Shown here piece after piece: positions 8,283 to 17,015 of a stretch of DNA of 27,703 nucleotides. The notes beneath the pieces are model-generated. The model saw only the letters and a program-made list of their open reading frames with translations, did no database searches and had not been told where the DNA came from. The position numbers were made by a program, and so were the translations under genes. This DNA comes from Chara braunii (lineage: Eukaryota; Streptophyta; Charophyceae; Charales; Characeae), in the NCBI GenBank assembly GCA_003427395.1, contig BFEA01000005.1:2165646-2193348 (forward strand), read 5' to 3'. Every line of letters starts with the position of its first letter. Within the stretch, counting starts at the first letter, position 1.

Positions 8283-9019
8283 CAAACCCTGTCCCCTACC
8301 TGAAACGTAGATGGGTGGCGGTGCTTGTTCTCATATTTGATCATCGCCGCCTGCACTTTATGCATGTGTTCTACTGTCTGCTGCATGTGCCTCTCATATC
8401 TATAGGCGAATTCGAAAGTGCCTGGACTAGCAGTAGTCTGGTTCTCAGGTAGCAGAAAGTCAAGGGGAAGTCAGGGTTTGAATGTTAGAAGTAGAATGTT
8501 AGGACTTACTCTCGTGGCACTATGAACAGCGTTGTTAAACAAGTTGGCGATGAGAGCAAGCTTCTCATCCCAATCCACTTGATTACGCTTAATGTAGTGC
8601 CTGAGCAAGTGTTGAACGACGCGGTTCATTTGCTATGCCTGTCCATTTGCCTCTGAATGATTTCCAAATGTCATCTGCAGCTGTGTACCCTGTTCTGCAG
8701 CTGCGGCCTTCCACAACTCACTTGTGAATCGGACATCCCTGTCACTAACAATAGACTTTGGAAGCCCAAAGTCTCTAACCCAGTTCTCTTTGAAGAGTCT
8801 AATTACATACTCGGTCTTCGCTGTCTCCGGCATTGCAACTAACCTAGCGTACTTACTAAACCTATTCACGATAACAAAGATGTGTCTCATTCCACTCTTG
8901 CTGGTGACCAGCGTGTCCATGAAGTCCATGGACAGGCTCTCACCGGGCCTTTCCGGAATCGAAAGGGGCTTGAGGAGCCCAAGAGGGGCGTGTGTACAGG
9001 GCTTGTCTCTCTGACAGAC
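8283..9019 (-). pseudogene. G2 integrase catalytic core, catalytic Glu replaced by stop
   Basis: The frame encodes MDFMDTL (first catalytic Asp) near 8929, IVNRFSK, SIVSDRDVRF (second Asp) and then GNHSEANGQA immediately followed by TAG (8633-8635) and QMNRV. In Ty3/retroviral integrases the third catalytic acid is the Glu after GQ(A/S/T), so the stop sits exactly at the DDE glutamate codon (GAG to TAG by one change). The same frame continues with VVQHLLRHYI and a second stop, TGA 8471-8473, before LPLDFLLPE. IVNRFSK has Asn where the family has Asp. The enzyme would be truncated and catalytically dead. Confidence 0.9.
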
Positions 9020-9442
9020 CTAACAAGTCTCCACGTACAGCTTGGCATCTCTCATCATCGTGGGCCACCAGAACCGCAGTAGCAGATTGGCTGCAGTTTT
9101 CTTGAAGCCAAAATGTTTTGTGGCATCATGACACTCACCTAAAAATAAACTACGCAAAAACTCCCTATTGGGAACACACAAACGTTTATTCCCGGCCTTC
9201 TCAAGGAACAGCAGGCCGTTGACTAACTCAAACTCAACAGAAGTGATTTTGTCCTTCGCCTCGAGTCTGCGAATGATCTCGGACATAAACTGATCCTCGC
9301 GGTAGGCTTCCACCATAGAGCGAGTAACATCGTCTGCAAGCCCAAACTCAATGATCAGCGCACCGGAGAAGTCAAGCCTACGCGATAGTGCGTCAGCAAC
9401 TTTGTTGTACTCACCTTTGAGGTACTGGGGCTCAAAGTCATA
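9020..9442 (-). pseudogene. G2 RNase H-integrase linker and HHCC zinc domain
   Basis: In frame with the segments on both sides. The first part encodes the end of RNase H (YDFEPQYLKGEYNKVADAL, the family's conserved exit from RNase H), then a linker and the integrase N-terminal zinc domain: ECHDATKHFGFKKT supplies the two His, and YVETC-stop-VCQRDK the two Cys. The TAG at 9020-9022 lies between the two cysteines. The domain normally helps integrase multimerise and contact LTR ends. Confidence 0.85.
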
Positions 9443-9637
9443 CTACTCAATGACTTCAATCCAGCGTTTCAGCGCATCGGAGAGCACAGGTCGAGTTCTC
9501 ATCCACTTCAGGGTCTGATGATCAGTCCTGACGATGAAGAACCTCCCAAGGAGATAGTGCCTCCAATGGGTCTGCGCTTTATAGATCGCATACAGGTCCT
9601 TCTCGTAGGTGGACTTAGCCAACTTCTGAGAGGGCAT
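9443..9637 (-). pseudogene. G2 RNase H fragment
   Basis: Sixty-four residues from KLAKSTYEKDLYAIYKA through HYLLGRFFIVRTDHQTLKWM to LKRWIEVIE, ending in TAG 9443-9445 before YDFEP. This is the C-terminal half of the Ty3 RNase H domain, with the conserved TDH block. The N-terminal half and the RT connection, which carry the first catalytic acid, are absent: a palindromic repeat (9618-9708) occupies the junction instead. RNase H would degrade the RNA strand after first-strand synthesis. Confidence 0.85.
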
Positions 9638-9708
9638 TTTCTTGGACCTAAGAAAATGCCCTCTCAGAAGTTGGCATCCGTGACCTAAGAAAATGCCCTC
9701 TCAGAAGT
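9618..9708. repeat. 26-bp perfect palindrome plus 27-bp direct repeat at RT-RNase H junction
   Basis: Arm 9618-9643 and arm 9650-9675 are exact reverse complements with a 6-nt loop. The right-arm sequence recurs in direct orientation: GACCTAAGAAAATGCC and the bases after it occur at 9645-9671 and again at 9682-9708. One of these sequences is native RNase H coding (SQKLAKS on the minus strand); the others are copies. Confidence 0.97.
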
Positions 9709-10428
9709 AATCTGATCGAGTCCAAAATTACGATAGTAGCCGGTCATACCTAAGAAAGACCTCGTCTCAGTCACAGACTGAGGACGCGGCCAGTCACGAA
9801 TGCTGGCCACCTTCACGTCATCGGGCTTCAATCCCTCCGAGGAAATCTCATGACCCAAGTACAAGATAAGGGTGCGGCCAAACTCGCATTTCTCCCCGTT
9901 GATCTTGAACTTGTGCTGCCGAAGGAGACTCAGAACTTTGTCTAAGTGCGCAACATGCTCCTCGACAGTCCTACTAAAACTAAGTATGTCATCAACGTAC
10001 ACGATGACAAACTTATCCAAGTAGTCATGAAAGATCCGATTCATAGCATGTTGAAAGGTGCCAGGAGCATTGCAAAGGCCGAAAGGCATCACCACAAACT
10101 CGTAAAGACCGTAACTGGTCTGAAAAGCGGTTTTGTGTTGATCCTCGGCTCGTATAGCAATCTGATGGTACCCGGACTTCAGATTTATCTTACTGAAGTA
10201 CCGACACCCTTGCACTCTATCTAGCAAATCGTCGATGCGCGGTAGGGGCTCTCGGTTCTTGACAGTGATGGCATTGCGGCCCCTATAGTCAAGGCACATC
10301 CTCAAAGTGCCCCCCTTCTTTGGTACGAATAGGACTGAAGAACCATAAGGAGAAACACTCGGCCGGATCCATCCCTTCTCTACGAGTTCCTTGAGTTGTC
10401 GGCGAAGCTAATCAAGCTCACCTGGAAG
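9685..10428 (-). pseudogene. G2 reverse transcriptase, motif A Asp changed to Asn
   Basis: In frame from [17 protein letters not shown] (near 10400) and [17 protein letters not shown] to the RT palm. Conserved blocks: [51 protein letters not shown] (YVDD at residues 103-106 counted from the Met at 10305), LGHEIS and [11 protein letters not shown]. Motif A should read FSKIDLKSGYH; here codon 10183-10185 is AAT (Asn) instead of GAT, removing one of the three metal-binding aspartates. The frame ends in the palindromic junction soon after YYRNF, so the thumb/connection is deleted. Two in-frame TAG stops precede it (10408-10410, 10429-10431). Confidence 0.93.
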
Positions 10429-10446
10429 CTAATCAAGCTCACCTGG
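10405..10446. repeat. 21-bp tandem duplication carrying a stop codon
   Basis: AAGCTAATCAAGCTCACCTGG occurs at 10405-10425 and 10426-10446 without a difference. Each copy contains CTA, read on the minus strand as TAG in the RT frame (GELD-stop-L). Seven codons are added and the frame is kept. Confidence 0.97.
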
Positions 10447-10761
10447 AGACATCCGATAGATCCTACCCTTCGGGATGCTAGACCTTGGCATAATCTCTAT
10501 CGCGTGGACAACCTCTCTCTCAACAACCCTTGTAGGCTCTTCAAATAGATCAGGGTACTTGGCAACTACTCCCTCTATCTTCGGCGGCATTTTCACCGGC
10601 TCGCCTGCTGCAGAGACATATACTAGATATAGACCCTCCGAATTTTGCTTATAGTAATTGTAGAACGCGGCGGCACACATGCATCCATAGGACTCAATCA
10701 GACTGCTAGCAAAGTTACGTAATCTGGCGGTCCCCCCCCCTGGCAAAGTCTGTTTGACCAC
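10429..10761 (-). pseudogene. G2 protease-RT linker
   Basis: A 110-residue reading containing the segment before RT: GVVAKYPDLFEEPTRVVERE, HAIEIMPRSSIPKGRIYRMSPGELD. The block from the Asp-Leu-Phe to the Tyr-Arg-Met-Ser-Pro is the standard entry to Ty3 RT. Its N-terminal start lies next to a run of about ten G on the minus strand (10733-10742), a likely slip site separating it from the protease frame. Confidence 0.75.
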
Positions 10762-10770
10762 TTTTCGGTC

Positions 10771-11106
10771 TCAGTCACACTGGGGTTGTTCAACGAAGAG
10801 GTAGGACATACCTAACAAGATATCCATAGGGAGATCATCGTTCACGAAGAACGAGACGCGATGTCTCAGTTCCCCTCCTGCGTACGAGAAACAACACTTA
10901 ACATCCTGGAGGTAGTCATTAACTACCATGCGTTGTTTGTTGGCATAGGTCGACTCCATAGGTCGACTCAGGCGCTGCACTTGCCCCTATAAGCGCAGCC
11001 TCTCAACGCACGCGCGACAAATGAAGTTTCTAGTCGAGCAAGTGTCATAATAGGCCCCGGCCTTGCAGCCGCCAATGACTACCTCGCCGACTAACATCTC
11101 ACCCTT
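10771..11106 (-). pseudogene. G2 aspartic protease with DTG changed to DTC
   Basis: The minus-strand frame reads GAYYDTCSTRNFICRACVERL, then a TAG, then RPMESTYANKQRMVVNDYL and DLPMDILLGMSYL. The second signature (MDILLGMSYL) confirms a retropepsin. The active-site triad normally DTG or DSG reads DTC (codons 11038-11046): Gly is replaced by Cys (GGC to TGC, one change). This Gly packs under the catalytic Asp and is nearly invariant. With the TAG stop as well, the enzyme should be inactive. Confidence 0.8.
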
Positions 11107-11322
11107 AAGGGGTTTTGCCAGTGTCGTCCAAAAAGCTAGCGGGTGTGATCTAAGACCACTCCTCCTCTAGCTCCTCTAAGGACTCGAACACATTCATCTA
11201 ACAGAGGCTCGATGGGTCTGAATGTGTTTGCGGGACGACGATGGAGTCAGTACCTTCGGCCATCTCTCGAGATGGTGAGGGTGTCTCCACCACCTCCACC
11301 CTAGCAGGAACAGCTACTATTC

Positions 11323-12378
11323 CTATTGGGCCGACGTGTTTCCCGGAGTGGTGCCAAAACTGCTGGCCACGTTGCTACCAACGGGGGCGAAGGATCCCAA
11401 CACCTGCCCCATCGTAGGCAAGATCTTTTTGGTCACCTTCTTATTCCGGCAATTGAATTGGTTATGGCCATATTGGCCACAACGGATACAAGCTTGGCGC
11501 GTATACCAATTTCTCCACACGTCCTCACTGAGACCCGCTTTCTCCCATGGAGGAGCGTTAGGGTCAAGACTCCTTGACCGGGAACCTCCTCTGCATCTAC
11601 CGATCGCCTTACCTTTTTTAGCTACGACAGCAACTACTCCACCCCCTGAAGCTTCTACGCTGTCGGCCTCTAAACCCACTCCCGATTGGAAGTCGTCGTC
11701 CAATTCGATGGTGGAACCATCGTTGTCGACGAGCATGATCCGTCCCTTCACTTTCCAATTGGGAGGCAGTGACTTTTTCCTACCATCCGTTGTGGGTGTC
11801 TGACCATGCCCTATCTTTGCTTCAAGGTCTAGGGCTTTCTTGCTAAACGATAGGAAGTTGTGCATGTTGATGTTGGCCTCACCTACCAACTGATTCCTGA
11901 GAGGCATGGGAAAGCATCTCAGGTAGGAGGTGAGTAAAACTTGGGGTTCATAGCGCACCCCAGGGACACAGATCAGACGCTCCACTGCGTCAGTGGCCTC
12001 TCTTACTAACTTAAACTGCTTGGTATGCAGTGTCAATATCGTGTCAGTAGCCTTTTGGGCCTCCTGAGGATCATGCCACCTGTCTTCCACCAACTTGAGA
12101 AAGTCGTCAAGTTTTTGGGTGACCGCCCAAGCGCGAAAGTCATGATCGTACCCATGTAGCTGCACTAAACCACTCAACCATCTTGTTGCACTCCCCTCTA
12201 GATAAGAGGCAGCCACAAGCACTTCCTCGTGCGGCAAGGTAAGTTTGCACTTGACATAGACTGGCACTTCCCTCAACAATGTGTCGAGGTCTTCGCCCCT
12301 CTTATCCCCTATAAAGGATTTAGGAGCGACGATGGTCGTCTTTGGAACCCACTGACTTTGTCCCGGTACCTGCATCAA
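11323..12378 (-). pseudogene. G2 gag polyprotein, capsid and zinc knuckle
   Basis: The longest open frame of the element, 351 codons. Residues 15-190 look like a Ty3 gag capsid: FIGDKRGEDLDTLLREV, YLEGSATRWLSGL, VEDRWHDPQEAQKATD, LLTSYLRCFPMPLRNQL. Then a basic, serine-rich linker and CIRCGQYGHNQFNC near residues 298-311, an exact CX2CX4HX4C knuckle. It would form the particle shell and bind element RNA. The Met at 12378 is probably internal; the true start is upstream near 12811, separated by a frameshift. Of all G2 parts this one is least damaged. Confidence 0.85.
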
Positions 12379-12811
12379 TCCAGGTTGTGGACCCTGTGGT
12401 GCAGGCTGCTGGGGTTGTGTACCTGCGGTTGTGCAGGCTGCGAGACAGCAGATTGCCCGCTTACGGCAACCTGCGACGGAGGTTGGGAGAACACTGTCTG
12501 TACAGGAATCTGTACACTAGGACCTGCTGATAACCCTCCTGCTAACGGCATACCCAGGGAAACGGGCTCGACCGATGTCGGAGTTGTATATAGGGATACC
12601 CATGTCACCGGTGGAACAAAAGGAGGAGGATGTACAACGGGCCAGACACCAGGGCGAACGACGATGGCGTCGCCTGCACTCGCCCGACCGACGCGGCCAG
12701 ACTCTGCTGGATGTCCTGTAAGATCGTCGTTTGGTGATCTTGCATCTCGACTACACCTAGCAAGACCACCCTTAGGGTCCTCACATCATCATCTAAGTCT
12801 GCAGGGTCCAT
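12379..12811 (-). pseudogene. G2 gag N-terminal extension
   Basis: From the Met at 12811: MDPADLDDDVRTLRVVLLG, then EMQDHQTTILQDIQQSLAAS, an acidic and then heptad-like helix that could oligomerise. It runs to 12605 in one frame. In another frame 12375-12608 encodes a Pro/Ser/Gln/Val-rich spacer (VAVSGQSAVSQPAQPQVHN) leading to gag. A frameshift near 12606 joins them. The sequence past 12811 switches at once to the TGCCCTGAG repeat, so the element leader and 5' LTR are missing. Confidence 0.6.
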
Positions 12812-12827
12812 CTCCTCTAACTCGCTA

Positions 12828-12955
12828 CCTGCTCTGCCCTGAGATTCTCAAAGAAAACTACCCCTGCTCTGCCCCCCTTAAGATCCTCAAATGATAGATG
12901 TAGCACAGCACTGGATATCGTGCTCTGCCCTCAGATTCTTGAATAAGAGTATGTA
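12828..12955. repeat. Dispersed TGCCCTGAG-ATTCT repeat, copy 2
   Basis: Units CTGCTCTGCCCTGAGATTCT, CTGCTCTGCCCCCCTTAAGAT and GTGCTCTGCCCTCAGATTCT repeat at about 30-70 bp. Related to 6566-6655. It abuts the start of G2 gag, so it marks the breakpoint of the element. Confidence 0.7.
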
Positions 12956-12986
12956 CTTATGCGCCTAGAACAACATATGCAGTCTA

Positions 12987-13034
12987 GCTGGGTTCAAGGC
13001 TAGGTTCAAAGTTGGGTTCAAAGCTGGGTTCAAA
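12987..13034. repeat. Tandem array, four 12-bp units of GCTGGGTTCAAA
   Basis: Units at 12987, 12999, 13011 and 13023, differing by one or two bases. Each contains GGTTCAA, which resembles the core of a Pol III B box. On the minus strand it reads as repeated NPALNPTLNLALNPA, a chance frame. Confidence 0.95.
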
Positions 13035-13078
13035 TGCCAGCAGGAGCAGCTCATTACAAAGTTATGGACTTGACCAGC

Positions 13079-13149
13079 TCTAAAGGGCCTGGGACGGAGT
13101 TCCAGTGCCCACAGTTCTATGGTTCTAAAGGGCCTGTGACGGAGTTCCA
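13079..13149. repeat. 26-bp direct repeat, period 45
   Basis: TCTAAAGGGCCTGKGACGG and the following AGTTCCA occur at 13079-13104 and 13124-13149 with one difference. The second copy runs directly into the SINE-like sequence. Confidence 0.9.
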
Positions 13150-13240
13150 CTTTACCGTTTGGTTGAGTGTTTGCCTCCGGATAGGGAGGTCACGTGTTCG
13201 ATCCTTGGACAGTGCGGACTTATAAAAAATGTATTTACAA
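13147..13240 (+). mobile_element. tRNA-derived SINE-like repeat, left copy
   Basis: TGGTTGAGTGT (13160-13170) fits a Pol III A box, and GTGTTCGATCC (13194-13204) fits the B box GWTCRANNC. Between them CCTCC and GGAGG can form an anticodon-type stem. The spacing of the boxes is tRNA-like, but there is no paired acceptor stem, so this is a SINE head and not a tRNA gene. The sequence is cut by the N gap. The identical 94 bases start again right after the gap. Confidence 0.65.
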
Positions 13241-13735
13241 NNNNNNNNNNNNNNNNNNNNNNNNNNNNNNNNNNNNNNNNNNNNNNNNNNNNNNNNNNNN
13301 NNNNNNNNNNNNNNNNNNNNNNNNNNNNNNNNNNNNNNNNNNNNNNNNNNNNNNNNNNNNNNNNNNNNNNNNNNNNNNNNNNNNNNNNNNNNNNNNNNNN
13401 NNNNNNNNNNNNNNNNNNNNNNNNNNNNNNNNNNNNNNNNNNNNNNNNNNNNNNNNNNNNNNNNNNNNNNNNNNNNNNNNNNNNNNNNNNNNNNNNNNNN
13501 NNNNNNNNNNNNNNNNNNNNNNNNNNNNNNNNNNNNNNNNNNNNNNNNNNNNNNNNNNNNNNNNNNNNNNNNNNNNNNNNNNNNNNNNNNNNNNNNNNNN
13601 NNNNNNNNNNNNNNNNNNNNNNNNNNNNNNNNNNNNNNNNNNNNNNNNNNNNNNNNNNNNNNNNNNNNNNNNNNNNNNNNNNNNNNNNNNNNNNNNNNNN
13701 NNNNNNNNNNNNNNNNNNNNNNNNNNNNNNNNNNN
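13241..13735. other. Assembly gap, 495 N
   Basis: Run of N between two identical 94-bp ends (13147-13240 and 13736-13829). All readings across it are meaningless. The true gap may be zero or negative. Confidence 0.99.
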
Positions 13736-13829
13736 CCACTTTACCGTTTGGTTGAGTGTTTGCCTCCGGATAGGGAGGTCACGTGTTCGATCCTTGGACA
13801 GTGCGGACTTATAAAAAATGTATTTACAA
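13736..13829 (+). mobile_element. tRNA-derived SINE-like repeat, right copy
   Basis: Identical over 94 bases to 13147-13240, with the same A and B boxes. It continues past 13829 into sequence (ACGCAAACATAAACAAG...) that may be the SINE body; the 3' end cannot be placed, as no poly(A) or target duplication is evident. Confidence 0.65.
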
Positions 13830-15380
13830 ACGCAAACATAAACAAGATTGTGAGCCAGCACGGACTGGTCCCAACGGAAACCATGAAACATGACGTGTAG
13901 TTCGGCGATTCCGAGGAGCAAGTGACCACCCTAAGTCTCCTCTGTCCACATAACATAGCTCCAGGATTCAAAGGAGCGAGTGACCATCCTGCCTTTGATA
14001 TGTGAAGGGGATTTTTCTTGCACATGTGACTTGGCAACTTCACCAGCACAGCATTCACCACTGTGGGGAATGACGCGATAGTCATCATAGAAATGCAGCA
14101 TATCTATTGCGGTATTCTTAATTAATGCTGCGGCCACCTTCAGCTAGGAGTTCGCTCTGAGAACAGTGCTGGATATGTCGTTGTCAAGGTGGGTGCTTAC
14201 CATGTCAACGCTAGCAAGCTAGAAAATGATGCAAACAGATAGGTTCAGTCAGCACAGAGTTAGGTACAGGTTTCATTCAGGAGCACCCATGTGACAACAA
14301 GGACAACGACAAGGATGAGACAGTCATTCATTGTAGTACAGTTCAGGAACCGTCGAGGGGACTCTAAGAGCCTTAAAGACACCAGTATCCATTTCACAAA
14401 TATCCTTCTCTGCAGTGATAAAGGTCCATCTCAGTGTTTGTTGTCTTGCTCTTGACACCAAGTACAACCAGCCTGATCTGTACAGAGGCCTCTATTGAGT
14501 TGTGAGAAAGTATAGGCACGTTCTTGCTTGCAAGCGAAGACAGTACTCGGCTAATGGTCTCTTCCAAATTACTAAGCTCGTAATGCTACGGTAACCTCCA
14601 TGCACTGCCATCCCTTTAGCAAGAATACAACACCCATGGGTGACAGGTTGAAAATCATCCTCAAGCTCGCATAACTCTGGCTTTCTGGCAGCTGATGCAG
14701 TTACTCTCAACACACATGATGTCCCAGACATCACATAGCGGGGGGAGAGGCAGACACCAAAAATGAAAAGAAAAAAAAAAAGAGGCAGACACCACAAGAG
14801 TGTACGGAGTTGACCAAAAATCAGATGACTGCACACCACAATCGAGGTGGCAGAAGAAACTGTCCTCGGTATCATGCTCAAGAATGAGGACATACATACA
14901 CTAGGACCTTTTCCACACAGTAGTGGAAGCGATTGCAGTCACATACACCCTGTGCCGGACGCAATTGCAGTCAGATGCATCGAGAAAAGTCCTAGCGTGA
15001 GTACGCCCTGATCTACAGCCGATGTTCTTTGACCTTGATTGGCGTCTGCTGTCAGTCCGGAGATAGCAGAGAAGAATACCTGGGGAAGAGGGTGGGGGGA
15101 GATAGCAGAGAAGAATACCTGGGGAAGGAGGGGGGGGTGTGGTCCTGGCACTCTTTGGAAATTATCCACCACAGATATACCCAAGGCGACATTTTTATTT
15201 TTATGTTTTTCAACCGCTAGCAAGCCACAAAGAACAGCACACCCAGGATGTTCAACAGCACAGCCAACCACATTTTGACAGAGGAACGGAACACCTGTTT
15301 TTTTGTTTCTTTTTTAACCTGTAATTCTTTCCTTACCACCTGGAAATTCGAAATTGCATCCCCGCACTTCTACACCCCCT
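13830..15380. other. Region without recognised genes
   Basis: Mixed-composition DNA without a convincing reading frame. Small features only: AGTGACCA-type repeats near 13918 and 13978, a duplicated AGAGGCAGACACCA flanking an A-rich stretch (about 14744-14795), and a 39-bp tandem duplication (15061-15127). Minus-strand frames of 115-133 codons (13741-14088, 14492-14893) show no family resemblance. Confidence 0.55.
15061..15127. repeat. 39-bp tandem duplication
   Basis: AGATAGCAGAGAAGAATACC with the following TGGGGAAG occurs at 15061-15088 and 15100-15127, separated by a G-rich link. Confidence 0.95.
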
Positions 15381-15466
15381 GAGCTATTTATAGAAATACC
15401 CACCACCAGCACTCAGAGAGTACGACAACGCAACAACAGATAGTTACGTCTTTCTGCAGTCCAATC

Positions 15467-15673
15467 ATGGAAAAGAGCACTTTTTCATTCACAGATCGCA
15501 AACAAATTGCACAATTGCAACCTAGTCCTTCCCTTCAATTCTCCATTCGGCGGAAGAGACATTGTGCTTCATTTATGCATCTTTCTAGGTTTCGTGCCTC
15601 GTCCTTAATGAAAACGCTGAGAGTCAGCAAAGGCCTTCCTTCGCTAGAAGACGTTTTGCAAATCCAGACTTGA
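15467..15673 (+). CDS. Unrecognised small ORF with upstream TATA-like sequence
   Basis: Sixty-eight codons from ATG 15467 to TGA. The translation is basic and serine-rich and matches no family I know. CTATTTATAG lies at about 15382-15391, some 75-85 bp before the ATG, a position that could suit a Pol II promoter and short leader. The first exon of a host gene is one possibility; chance is at least as likely. Confidence 0.2.
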   Translation: MEKSTFSFTDRKQIAQLQPSPSLQFSIRRKRHCASFMHLSRFRASSLMKTLRVSKGLPSLEDVLQIQT

Positions 15674-15936
15674 CAACATTTTGCAACTCAAATGGACAGT
15701 GATCCAACCTCACTTGCTCAAACAGTTATTTGAAACATGCTGATGGGGGAATGCTTATTAGAAAGATAAAGAAAGACCCCGTTCACCCGTACAACACCCT
15801 TGCCTAACAGAACAGGCAGTCCTGTTCTAGGAACTGAGTTTCCCTTCAGAGCTAACACGACGATCTGTGTGAGTGTGCATGTGTTTGCGTTTCACTTTTC
15901 ATGTGTGTGCATGAAAGGGAGCCCAGAGGGAGGAAC

Positions 15937-15972
<36 letters not shown>
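15937..15972. repeat. (ACAG)9 microsatellite
   Basis: Nine perfect tetranucleotide units. Complementary CTGT runs follow at about 16039-16052 and 16074-16088, so the strand can fold back on itself. Confidence 0.97.
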
Positions 15973-15973
<1 letters not shown>

Positions 15974-16018
15974 GGACGCATGCATGCAAGCGAGCACAGA
16001 CGGAATGGCGTTGAAGGG

Positions 16019-16216
16019 ACGGACAGATGTCAGATGACAGTCTGTCTGTCTGTGCGTCCATCTGACATATGTCCGTCTGTCTGTCTGTGCGTTCATCTAA
16101 CGCCTGTCCTCCATCCTCCTGAAATCTTTCTGTCTGTGCGTTCAACTGTCAGCAGGATGGAGGACCACATATAGACGTGAGATCGACGCACAGACAGAAA
16201 TTTCAGCAGGATGGAC
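16019..16216. repeat. Cluster of nested inverted repeats
   Basis: Arm 16019-16036 pairs with 16059-16076 (18 bp, one mismatch). Arm 16106-16140 pairs with 16187-16216 (about 30 bp with a few mismatches and a small bulge). AGCAGGATGGAGGAC at 16151-16165 is an alternative partner for 16106-16120. The region could form alternative hairpins. No coding sense. Confidence 0.85.
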
Positions 16217-16265
16217 GGAAGGATGGAGACAGAGACGGACGGACGGACAACGGACGGACCAAAAG

Positions 16266-16330
16266 ATGAGAGAGAGAGAGAGAGACAAAGACAGAGACAG
16301 AGAGAGACACACAGCGAGAGAGAGAGAGAG

Positions 16331-16383
<53 letters not shown>

Positions 16384-16404
16384 CAGAGACAGAGAGAGAG
16401 AGCA
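16266..16404. repeat. (GA)n-rich tract
   Basis: About 140 bases of almost pure GA with a few ACA interruptions. Glu/Arg readings through it are artefacts of the repeat. Confidence 0.97.
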
Positions 16405-17015
16405 GCTAATACTTTAACCCTGTTGTTCAGGATTGGAGAGCGCTTACCTATCTGTCGAAGGCAAATTGACCCTCACTAGCAAGCGCCCGGATGTGACCTA
16501 TCTCGAATGTTGCCTGGATGAATACACACTGTATGCAGAGGAAGTCTCATGTCAGCACCTGTCCACACCGTATGCACTCCACGATAACCAAACGAGGAAC
16601 AGAGGACGACGGGCCATGCCTTTCTTTCCTTACCCAAACTGACTGATCGAACAGGCACCACACATGTAGTATAACATCTAACGAAACGTCCAAACCTCCT
16701 GATTACTCCTCCTGGGCAGGTAAGTTCGATCAAATACGAACTGACTTAGACAAAGATATTTCCACTTCGTCAAGTCTCAGACCATATTCGGCAAAAAGGA
16801 GTAATATTTTTAATGCTCCCTGGAATTGAGTCAATCATTCTCTGAAAATGTTTTAAACGGTGGCGGGCAAAACCCTGCTCGCTGGAATTGATTCAACCAT
16901 TCTCAAAAAACGTTTTACACGGTCGCGGGCAGAAACTGGAATCACCCATCTCATCTGGCTGAATGCTACAGAGTCATACAGGCAAGTATCTGTTATAAAC
17001 CGATCATGATTTCGT

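Larger units (their letters stand above)
7813..12811 (-). mobile_element. Ty3/gypsy chromovirus G2, internal region, inactive
   Basis: The minus strand encodes gag with zinc knuckle, protease, RT, RNase H, integrase (HHCC, DDE core, GPY/F) and a C-terminal chromodomain-like region, in that order. PR-RT-RH-IN order with a chromodomain places it in the chromoviruses. Damage seen directly: in-frame stops at 8471, 8633, 9020, 9443, 10408 and 10429 (low coordinate of each codon), a frameshift near 8282, a palindromic rearrangement with deletion at 9618-9708, and loss of catalytic residues in PR, RT and IN. No matching 5' LTR is visible between gag and the N gap. Confidence 0.93.

Noticed and set aside
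13160-13204. Possible functional tRNA gene
   Set aside because: A and B boxes are present, but acceptor and D stems do not pair, no T-run terminator follows in place, and the same sequence is repeated, so a SINE head fits better.
13152-13921. Long frames spanning the N gap
   Set aside because: They consist of undetermined residues and exist only because N is not a stop.
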